Assembly (NCBI GenBank): GCA_022360015.1
Contig: JAKSDQ010000044.1
Span: 1-61,095 of the forward strand
Origin: Cytophagales bacterium
GTDB taxonomy: Bacteria > Bacteroidota > Bacteroidia > Cytophagales > Cyclobacteriaceae
Reading direction: 5' to 3'
DNA length: 61,095 nt
Shown: in pieces, positions 9,478 to 19,131 of the stretch
How the letters are laid out: each line of letters starts with the position of its first letter
How positions within the stretch are numbered: position 1 is the stretch's first letter
Translations under genes and position numbers: made by a program
The notes under the pieces: model-generated
The model's input: only the letters and a program-made list of their open reading frames with translations
What the model was told of the DNA's origin: nothing
Databases searched by the model: none

Positions 9478-9963
9478 TTACTTCATTCCGTTAAACCAAT
9501 CCTTGAAGGTATTCCCCTGCTCCCTGCTCACAATTATCTCTTTGGGGAATACGGGGTCAACAGAGATTTTTAAACGGCTGTTGGAGTAAACCAACACATC
9601 TCTGATGGCGCTGATTTTAACGATAAAACTACGGTTAACCCTAAAAAACAGGTTGGGGTCCAGTATTTCTTCAAGGCTCTCCAGTTTGTAGTCGATGATA
9701 AATTTTCTTTCATGTTTGGTTACCAGGTAAGCCGTACGGCCTTCAGCAAAAAAAGGTATGATGTCATCAACAGTAATCGATTTGATGTGTTCCCCTATTC
9801 TCACCATGAACCTGTTTTTGTAAGTCCGGTCTTTTAATCTTGAAAGGATTTTTCCCGGATCCTACAAAGGTGCATGGCCTTGCCGGACAAGGTTTAGCTT
9901 AAGTTTCTCGATTTTATTAATGCTTTCCGTCAGTTTTTCATCTTCAATAATTACTATATTCAT
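9478..9963 (-). pseudogene. LytTR response regulator remnant: receiver deleted, in-frame TAG
   Basis: The open part (9478-9807, 109 aa) is a complete LytTR DNA-binding domain: VRIGEHIKSITVDDI, FRVNRSFIVKISAI and a C-terminal FKDWFNGMK. Reading upstream in the same frame gives an ATG at 9963 with MNIVIIEDEKLT, the invariant first strand and acidic pocket of a response-regulator receiver domain, then a short linker ending LVRQGHAPL, then one TAG (9864-9862), then DPGKILSRLKDRTYKNRF, the normal linker into LytTR. About 100 residues of receiver are missing, yet the frame is kept across the whole 162 codons. This is an internal in-frame deletion followed by a nonsense mutation. A LytTR-only protein could still be made from the ATG at 9807. 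No partner kinase is adjacent. Confidence 0.8.
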
Positions 9964-10184
9964 ACTACGCGGTTGCTAATTCTTCTTGGTAGTCTGATCA
10001 ATGGTATCTTCTGAAAACAATCCCCATATGCTTTTACTTCCATGATAGGAAGGAAAGAGAAAGCCAGTCATACCGTATTGCCAGCTACTCTCTTACCTTA
10101 TTTAATTATTGAAACCGGGACATTCAAAAAGGAATGCATATAATGGTTTCAATTCACAATTTATTTCCAAATCTATGCCCTGCT

Positions 10185-12539
<2,355 letters not shown>

Positions 12540-12681
12540 TCATTAATCAAATTGATATTATGTATCGCATTATTGGTTTTATAAATATTACTATCCGGCA
12601 ATTACAGCAAATGGGGGCTTAAAGCACTTGTAATCAATTTATTAAAGCGATAGAGAGTTGCTTTGTAATTCATACCTACGT

Positions 12682-13069
12682 TCAACAATTCAACTCAAAG
12701 GGTTCCTCGTTCCTTCCTACATAATAGGTTCGCACCAGTCGATTATCGCCCTTGTTTTCAATTTTGACCATCCTTCTGGTACCGAAGGTGGTCTTACTGA
12801 CTTTAAAATAGCCCCCGGAGAAATACTTTTTATGTCTTTTTCATCATCCGTTAACGCGATTTTTCCACGATAGTCAAGAGAAAATGAGTTAAAGGTGGAC
12901 CCCGACTTGTAAGAATATTTATGTCGGCCCCTCTCATGGGAAATGATAGGTTCGGTTTTATTTTTCTTTTCCTGAGCCTTAGCGGGCGATAAAGCGCCGG
13001 TCGAAAGCACAGAAATCACAAAAAAGAGGATAATTACTCAAAAAACTTTTTATGATGTGTATTCATCAT
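12682..13069 (-). pseudogene. Frameshifted small secreted protein gene
   Basis: On the minus strand, three frames together give one plausible secreted protein. It begins with ATG 13069 (MMNTHHKKFF), needs a shift after the TTTTTT run near 13041 to enter VIILFFVISVLSTGALSPAKAQ (signal peptide), stays open through YRGKIALTDDEKDIKSISPG, then needs a second shift in a GGGGG run (about 12817-12821) to continue as GYFKVSKTTFGTRRMVKIEN and RLVRTYYVGRNEEPF, ending at TGA 12684-12682. One extra G in the run would restore the second join. The pattern (GKI..TDDEKDIKSISPGGY..VSKTTFG) is one I know from Bacteroidota secreted proteins of unknown function. The first frame alone gives a 100-aa ORF with a nonsense tail. 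Either a decayed gene or sequencing errors in homopolymers. Confidence 0.6.
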
Positions 13070-13231
13070 AGTATTATTTGGAGTTTTTGAATAGTACAAA
13101 AATGACAGACAGAGATCACATCCCAAACGCAAATGTCATGAACTGTCAATTGTATGTATTAAATTGTCGGAGGAAGGTAGCCAGCGTTTCAATAATAATT
13201 GTAAATTGCCGGAAGAAAACAGTTATTACCC

Positions 13232-14065
13232 ATGAAAACATTCAACCCGAACATTTCAATTAGTTGCCTTACACTTCTTGTTACTTTAACTTTAGGCTGT
13301 AAGGAAAAGCCTGCCACTAGTGACAGGGTTACGGAAGCACAATCTGAAGTTACCGGGGCAAACCCCGCCATGGAAGGCTTTAACAAAGTGGATTCAGATG
13401 AAAAGGCCATCGGCATCGCAGACGAGGTAATGAAAGCCATGGGTGGCAGAAAGGCCTGGGACGAGGCCCGTTATCTGGCATGGGATTTTTTTGGTGCCAG
13501 AAGGCTTTACTGGGATAAATGGACCGGGGATGTGAGGATTGAATATCTGAAAGAAGATACCAAAATGGTGCTGAATGTTCACGACCTGAAAGGCAAAGTT
13601 TATAAAGACGGTGAGGAGGTTACCCAGCCGGATTCCCTTGCCACCTACCTGAAACGGGGTAAAAGCATCTGGATCAACGACTCCTACTGGCTGGTGATGC
13701 CATTTAAGCTGAAAGATTCAGGAGTCACCCTGACCTACAGCCGCAAAGACACACTGGCCGACGGTCAGGCAGCCGATGTGCTTACTCTTACCTTCGAAGG
13801 AGTCGGTGATACACCTCAAAACAAGTATGAGGTTTTTGTTGACCAAGCAGACAACCTCATCAAGCAATGGGCTTTCTTCAGGGATGCGGGTCAGGACTCG
13901 GCCAATTTTATCCGGCCATGGGACAACTATCGATCCTTTGGAAAACTATTGCTTTCGGGAAACAGGTCAGACAATGGTGGCCCAACTAACGTTCAATTGC
14001 TTGATTCTTTACCGCCTGCTGTATTTACTTCTTTAGAGTCTGTCGAATTGCCTGCTGTAAATTAG
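13232..14065 (+). CDS. Putative lipoprotein, LolA-like fold suspected (277 aa)
   Basis: Signal peptide with LTLGC, mature Cys23. The mature part has AIGIADEVMKAMGGRKAWDEARYLAWDFFGARR (split over about residues 55-90), followed by a beta-rich region with repeated aromatic residues (RLYWDKWTGDVRIEY, KSIWINDSYWLVMPFKL). This resembles the large set of Bacteroidota envelope proteins with an outer-membrane-lipoprotein-sorting (LolA/LolB-like) fold, annotated as DUF6503. That family assignment is from memory. It stands alone between the pseudogene and the convergent LysE gene; a distinct function cannot be stated. Confidence 0.65.
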   Translation: MKTFNPNISISCLTLLVTLTLGCKEKPATSDRVTEAQSEVTGANPAMEGFNKVDSDEKAIGIADEVMKAMGGRKAWDEARYLAWDFFGARRLYWDKWTGDVRIEYLKEDTKMVLNVHDLKGKVYKDGEEVTQPDSLATYLKRGKSIWINDSYWLVMPFKLKDSGVTLTYSRKDTLADGQAADVLTLTFEGVGDTPQNKYEVFVDQADNLIKQWAFFRDAGQDSANFIRPWDNYRSFGKLLLSGNRSDNGGPTNVQLLDSLPPAVFTSLESVELPAVN

Positions 14066-14198
14066 TCCTCCTAACAGAGCATACCCTTTTAGGATATATT
14101 ATAGCATAAGCAAGGCCCTGAAGGTGTAAGCAGCATAGGGTGATGACACAACGTAAGAATGTGCCCGTATTTTTATTTTGCATTCGAAAGATTTGGGG

Positions 14199-14804
14199 TC
14201 ACAGGAGGGTTAGAAAGGTATAGATACCAAGGCCTATAAAGATCAATCCGGTGACTTTGTTCACTATAAAGCTGTCAAGGCTAATCTTAAATTTTGAAAC
14301 GATCAATACCAGGGTCGACAATAACAAAAACGTGCCGGTAGAAATGCCAAGAATATAGACCCAGAAAGTCTGGCCATTGATATCGACCCATGACTGACTT
14401 TCCAGATATGCCGTTACAGCAATCCAAAAAGGTATCGCCAAGGGGTTAAAAATACTTATAACAACCCCCTTTTTAAAGCCAGTCATTGGTATTTTCGATC
14501 TTTGTTCTCCCGGTTTTTTCTTTTTCCCAAAGAAGTTTACCAGGCCGAGGACAATCATAGCCGAGGCCGCAACTACTTTGAAATGCAGCGTAAAGTCAAG
14601 TTTACTAACAAAAAAAAACTGAATACCTACTGCAAATATGGCATAAAAAAACTCTACCAATGCAGCGGCCAATGCAAAGTAAATGGCCTGTTTGATTCTT
14701 CCGCTTAAAGTTAATTGTATGACACTTATATTGATAGTACCCGGTGGTATGGAGCCGATATAGCTGAAGAAAAAGGCTACAAGAAAAGTTTGAACAACTA
14801 CCAT
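14199..14804 (-). CDS. LysE/RhtB-family exporter (201 aa)
   Basis: Six-helix inner-membrane exporter of amino acids and related small metabolites. The first helix carries YIGSIPPGTINISVIQ, the LysE signature with the PPG turn; helices 2-3 (about 40-85), a short basic loop with KKKKPGEQRS, and helices 4-6 follow with IFNPLAIPFWI. Length is normal for the family. It is the last gene of a three-gene unit with an ATP-grasp ligase (17 nt upstream) and a DinB-like protein. The context suggests that it exports the product of the ligase; this is inference. Confidence 0.85.
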   Translation of the reverse strand: MVVVQTFLVAFFFSYIGSIPPGTINISVIQLTLSGRIKQAIYFALAAALVEFFYAIFAVGIQFFFVSKLDFTLHFKVVAASAMIVLGLVNFFGKKKKPGEQRSKIPMTGFKKGVVISIFNPLAIPFWIAVTAYLESQSWVDINGQTFWVYILGISTGTFLLLSTLVLIVSKFKISLDSFIVNKVTGLIFIGLGIYTFLTLL

Positions 14805-14821
14805 ATTAAGTTTTCTTCCGG

Positions 14822-15952
14822 TCAGGCATTTTTCAACCGGTTGTAGGCTCTTAACTTTTTGATCTCCCTGATTCCCGTTGCAAGGGTCATATAAGGCACT
14901 CCCAAACGGTGGTTTTCCTTGCTAATTTTTAATAAGACCTCAAGATGGTGAAAAATGTCCCGGTAAGCAATCCAGATAGAGGTACCGGGATGATAGATAT
15001 GCCCGGGTTCAGACCCTGCCCCGTTAAGTTCCATAATTTTAATCCCGGTGCCCCGATAAAGATCCTCAAGACTGCTGCAACGTAAATCATACCTGCCGAA
15101 ATAAAACCCTTCGATACTTTTGCTGATTTTATCAAACACCTCATTGAGCTGATCATTTATTAAGTAATTGCCATTAAGAAAGGCCGTGCCCCGGCAATGA
15201 TTTCCTATTGACTCCAGCTCCCTTTCTTCCCCATTCGCCAGCACCTCATCCAAATCACTTCCCAGACTTTTTTCCAACGCAGCCAATTGGAGTTTTGCCC
15301 TGGGATTCATCAAAATCAATTCCCTGATGGTTTTCTTTCCATCGCCTGTGACGTTTAACATTTGTTTGAGGACGATTGAGCTTACCTTTCCTTTTGGGTT
15401 GGAGGGGTACCGGTAATAAAATACACCCATTTCGATGGGAAAGTCAATATACTCTTGCGCCAAAAAAGGGATTTTAATTTGTTTCAGATAGCGATCCAGG
15501 TCATCTTCATTTTTTATTTTTTCAACAAATGACCCTCTTTCCCCAATATCAGGTTTCAGAATGAAGGGAAAATCAACGCCGTTTTTTTTTAAAACGGCAA
15601 GAAGCTGGAACTTGGAAGTACCGGGCTGAAAATACATGGTTTCGGGTATCAATTCAGGGGCAATAGTGTTGAGAATTTTAATTTTAGATTCTCCGAGCAT
15701 ACCACCATTTTCAATGGTCGGGTTGGCGGCAGAAAAGAAGAAAGCCGACCTCGCCCTTAGTACCAATCCTACCCAGTAGATGAAAACGGGCAGGTATAAC
15801 AGGTAAAATGGCCAGTATTCCCAATGTGTCAGCCTTATCCAGAAGTTACTGTTGAAAATTCTCTTTCCTAATCCTGCTGACTCTTGATCTTTCCGGTAGT
15901 CTGTGCCAGATCCGGTGTCGGTGGTATCAATGAAGTTTGGCGTGAATGCCAT
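14822..15952 (-). CDS. ATP-grasp carboxylate-amine ligase-like protein with membrane segment (376 aa)
   Basis: Residues about 40-70 contain a hydrophobic segment (YWPFYLLYLPVFIYWVGLVL). The ATP-grasp part runs from about residue 125 onwards: FPFILKPDIGERGSFVEKI (ATP-binding Lys and glycine-rich loop), FLAQEYIDFPIEMGVFYY, and the metal-binding end FGRYDLRCSSLEDL and IKIMELNGAGSEPGHIY, the Asp and Glu-x-Asn pattern that binds magnesium in D-Ala-D-Ala ligase-like enzymes. Such enzymes join a carboxylate to an amine via an acyl phosphate. The substrate is not evident. It is 12 nt downstream of the DinB gene and upstream of the LysE exporter. Confidence 0.75.
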   Translation of the reverse strand: MAFTPNFIDTTDTGSGTDYRKDQESAGLGKRIFNSNFWIRLTHWEYWPFYLLYLPVFIYWVGLVLRARSAFFFSAANPTIENGGMLGESKIKILNTIAPELIPETMYFQPGTSKFQLLAVLKKNGVDFPFILKPDIGERGSFVEKIKNEDDLDRYLKQIKIPFLAQEYIDFPIEMGVFYYRYPSNPKGKVSSIVLKQMLNVTGDGKKTIRELILMNPRAKLQLAALEKSLGSDLDEVLANGEERELESIGNHCRGTAFLNGNYLINDQLNEVFDKISKSIEGFYFGRYDLRCSSLEDLYRGTGIKIMELNGAGSEPGHIYHPGTSIWIAYRDIFHHLEVLLKISKENHRLGVPYMTLATGIREIKKLRAYNRLKNA

Positions 15953-15964
15953 AAGGCTACAACC

Positions 15965-16483
15965 TTACGCCGACTGGCTCTTGTTATATTTGACAGTGGA
16001 ATTTGCCACACCAAAGTTGGCAGGCATATCCACATGGGGACAAATGGCCTGAATGCCTATCTTTATCAACGCCATGTGATGAATAGCGTGTTCGATATTG
16101 TAAGCCAATTCCCTGTTAAAGTTTGTTTCTATTGAGCTGGTCAGTTCCATGTCGATACCATAGTCTGCCTCGAGCTTAAAATAATGATTTTCATCAACCT
16201 TTTCTATAAAAGATGTAATACCGCTTAAAGTAGTCAGTGCCTGAGATTTGTCCGTTTCAATACCTTTATCGTGATTTCTTTTATCATAGTTTACAACGCC
16301 ATTGATGTAGCCATCGAGTAAACAGGTAAAAAATTCCAGGGTATGGCGTATATGCTGTCCTACGGTTGCATTGTTGAGTGTATCTATGGGCTTCTTAAAA
16401 TCCTTCTCACTGATCTGACTCATAACTGCAGCCAACTGATCCAATACGTTTTTCACAGCATTTTTCAATTCAATATTAACCAT
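15965..16483 (-). CDS. DinB-like four-helix protein (172 aa)
   Basis: DinB/YfiT-type four-helix bundle. The characteristic metal-binding histidines are in GQHIRHTLEFF (about residue 44-54) and ELAYNIEHAIHHMALIK (about 126-142). Members of the superfamily include thiol-dependent transferases and stress-induced proteins with unknown substrates. It is the first gene of the unit with the ATP-grasp ligase and LysE exporter (12 nt and 17 nt gaps). Together they could form, modify and export a small molecule; this is an inference from context only. Confidence 0.8.
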   Translation of the reverse strand: MVNIELKNAVKNVLDQLAAVMSQISEKDFKKPIDTLNNATVGQHIRHTLEFFTCLLDGYINGVVNYDKRNHDKGIETDKSQALTTLSGITSFIEKVDENHYFKLEADYGIDMELTSSIETNFNRELAYNIEHAIHHMALIKIGIQAICPHVDMPANFGVANSTVKYNKSQSA

Positions 16484-16651
16484 TTAACAAATATTAATAT
16501 TCAAATAATTCGCAAATATATATAAAGATAGATCACAATCAGTCGCTCAGCCCTTTATATTTTAATATATCCCGTAAGCTTTCAAGGATTAATTATACAA
16601 AAATTATTCATTAAAAGTTCAATTAATTTCTTCGAATCATAACATTGACGG

Positions 16652-17125
16652 CTACATCTTAGCCTTTAAAATTTCCCAAACCAACTCGGGTTCATAACCT
16701 TTATTTATCAGATAATCCGCTACTTTCCTGTTCAATCTGTAAAGGTTTTCACCCTTCCCCTCCTCCAGCTTTTTCTCTATCAAACGCTTCAAAGTTTCAG
16801 CATATTCCCTTTCGCCGATTTCTTCCAATCCCTTTTTAACACAATATTCAGACAATTTCAACCTTTCCAGAAAAAATTCGATCTTTAGCTTGCCCCATTT
16901 TTTTAGCCTGAACCTGCCAGAAGCGAAAACCCTGGCAAATCGTTCCTCATTGATAAAATTATCAATGATTAATGATGTCAGGATTTCTTCCACATCATCG
17001 GAACGAAGTCCCATAGCATACAACTTATCCCTTACCTGTTGCCGGGTTCTTTCCTGGTAGGCGCAATAATTGGCTGCTTTTACTTTAGCCGCTTCAAGCA
17101 CTTTTTCATAGTTTTTTGTTTCCAT
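16652..17125 (-). CDS. recX: Regulatory protein RecX (157 aa)
   Basis: RecX binds RecA filaments and limits their activity. The protein is all-helical with three tandem three-helix repeats; typical stretches are AANYCAYQERTRQQVRDKL, YAMGLRSDDVEEILTSLI and INEERFARVFASGRFRLKKWG, and the C-terminal VADYLINKGYEPELVWEIL. Length 157 aa is normal. It is 29 nt downstream of the sensor kinase gene on the same strand, so the two may be co-transcribed; recA is not in the window. Confidence 0.92.
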   Translation of the reverse strand: METKNYEKVLEAAKVKAANYCAYQERTRQQVRDKLYAMGLRSDDVEEILTSLIIDNFINEERFARVFASGRFRLKKWGKLKIEFFLERLKLSEYCVKKGLEEIGEREYAETLKRLIEKKLEEGKGENLYRLNRKVADYLINKGYEPELVWEILKAKM

Positions 17126-17154
17126 AAGCTCAAGTTACTAATTCGATACGGCTT

Positions 17155-18849
17155 TTACTCACTGGGTAATATTAGCCTGAAAGAGGAGCCGGCATCGATT
17201 TCACTTTCAAAAGTTATTTCCCCTCCCAGCTTTTCGGCAGCCTTTTTGGCAATATACAAGCCTAATCCATTACCCTGAGACCGCTCAGAGGCCCTGAAAA
17301 ACATACCAAATATACGCTGATAAAAATTACTGGCAATGCCAATGCCATTGTCCCGGAATTCAAAAACCACCCGGCTGCCGCTGCCTGTAATCAGCAATTT
17401 CAAATACGGCCTTTCATTCAACCTGTTACACCTGAAGTCAATGGCATTTTCGATCAACCTTTCACAAATGATCAATAACATGTTGGCATCAGATACCAGT
17501 TTCAGCCCCTCCTTAACCTCCACACAAAAGTCAATGTCAAGTTCCTTCAATCTTTTATCAAAAATGCGGTGCAGGTTTTTTACAATAGCGTCAAAATCTA
17601 TATCCAGATGCTCGGCAGCCTGGTTTACAATATTGACCAAAAGCAGTTTTGATAAAACCTCATTGGCGTTATCGGCAGTTTTTTCCAGCATTTCCAGGTA
17701 ACTCATCTGGGCTTGTTTTTGCTCTTCTATTTTTGCGATTTTGGTAAGGCCTAATATACTCGCAATCGGCCCACGCAAATCATGGGAGGCCCGGTAAATA
17801 AATAAATCGAGTTCCTGGTTTGCCTGTATCAGGTTTTCATTAGTGCGGCGGAGCCTGGCAGTTCTTTCACTGACCATCTCTTCCAGACTTGAATTACTGG
17901 CTTTTAACTCCTCATTGGTTTCGGCAATTTTTCGTTGTGCATCTGCCAATAGCTGGTTTTTTTCAAGAATCGCCTTATTGCTTTCTTCGATCTGTTCTTT
18001 TTGTTTTTCGATTTCCAGGGCCCTTTCCCTGGTTAAAAGTTCAATAGACTGTAATTCCTCGTAAGCTTCTTCGAGTTCGGCCTTACTTTCAACCAGGTTG
18101 TTATTGGTTTCTTTAAGCTCCCGGAGCAGGTCGGAGATTTTTTCATTGCTTTTCTCCAGTTTTTTGTTTGCTGCCTGCAAATCTGTATTTGTGGTCTTTT
18201 CCTTTTCTAAAAGCCTCGATATTCTTCTTTCAAATCTTTGGTTTACTCTTCTGAAAAAAAGAAAGCCGCTCGTGAGAAAAACAAAAGCCGATACGGATGC
18301 GAATTTAATCAGTAACAGGCGGCGGTTTCTATATTCTCCGTAATCAGTGATTTCAAAAAACAGGCCCTGTATCTCCTCGAGAAACAACAAACAGACCAGG
18401 ATTATTCCCAAACCAGCAGCCATCTTGAACTTATTCTGGTAATCCAACAACGTCGCCGGTAACACTAACATGGCAAGTATGGTAAATCTCGGCACTGTAA
18501 AATAGGCGATGTCTCTAAGCTCAGGGTTTGTCAGTTGATCATATGGAACAATAAAAATCAGCGACACGGGCATTATGGTACATAATGACCTTCTGACCAG
18601 TGAATTAAAGCCCGCCTTATTAAGCCATGGGATACTGGCAAGATACAGAATTAATATCGATATGGTAACAGTTATATATTGCCTGTGGAGGTATATTGTC
18701 TGGATAATGTTAAACAGTAAAAATATTATGGCAAGAGTAATACTAGCCAGATTGCTGAGAATGATCCTCTTTTTCAAACTGTCCGGCATTTCCCACTGTA
18801 CACCAAAATAAACGATATCAACCCATATTTGATATATTTTTTTGTACAT
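17155..18849 (-). CDS. Membrane sensor histidine kinase with long coiled coil (564 aa)
   Basis: N-terminal membrane region of about seven helices (about 25-215, no large periplasmic loop), then a coiled coil of about 120 residues very rich in Glu, Lys and Leu (about 215-335). The kinase core follows: HisKA with phospho-acceptor His356 in RASHDLRGPI, and HATPase_c with N-box ERLIENAIDF, G1 box DNGIGI and G2 box GNGLGL. It ends in the ATPase domain; there is no receiver domain and no response regulator next to it, so it is an orphan kinase. The membrane part suggests sensing within or at the membrane. The signal is unknown. recX follows on the same strand. Confidence 0.9.
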   Translation of the reverse strand: MYKKIYQIWVDIVYFGVQWEMPDSLKKRIILSNLASITLAIIFLLFNIIQTIYLHRQYITVTISILILYLASIPWLNKAGFNSLVRRSLCTIMPVSLIFIVPYDQLTNPELRDIAYFTVPRFTILAMLVLPATLLDYQNKFKMAAGLGIILVCLLFLEEIQGLFFEITDYGEYRNRRLLLIKFASVSAFVFLTSGFLFFRRVNQRFERRISRLLEKEKTTNTDLQAANKKLEKSNEKISDLLRELKETNNNLVESKAELEEAYEELQSIELLTRERALEIEKQKEQIEESNKAILEKNQLLADAQRKIAETNEELKASNSSLEEMVSERTARLRRTNENLIQANQELDLFIYRASHDLRGPIASILGLTKIAKIEEQKQAQMSYLEMLEKTADNANEVLSKLLLVNIVNQAAEHLDIDFDAIVKNLHRIFDKRLKELDIDFCVEVKEGLKLVSDANMLLIICERLIENAIDFRCNRLNERPYLKLLITGSGSRVVFEFRDNGIGIASNFYQRIFGMFFRASERSQGNGLGLYIAKKAAEKLGGEITFESEIDAGSSFRLILPSE

Positions 18850-19131
18850 CTAATCCTTGAATTCGATGAAAAGTATCAATTCACATCAAAAACCTCTACC
18901 ATTAAATCTTGTCAAGTTATGAATTTTAACTATACTTTCCAGAGTATTAAAAATATTTATTTGTACCCGCCAATACAATCCAGGTGGTGTAAAGCCTAAA
19001 TATCAATTCTCTAAATTTTGATTTAGGGGTAGTATTTGGAACACTTTAAGTTAAGAATTACCACAAGACGGTAAACAATTGATAAACAGGACTGTGTGAT
19101 TGTTATTTACATCAAATTTATTAATAAAAAA

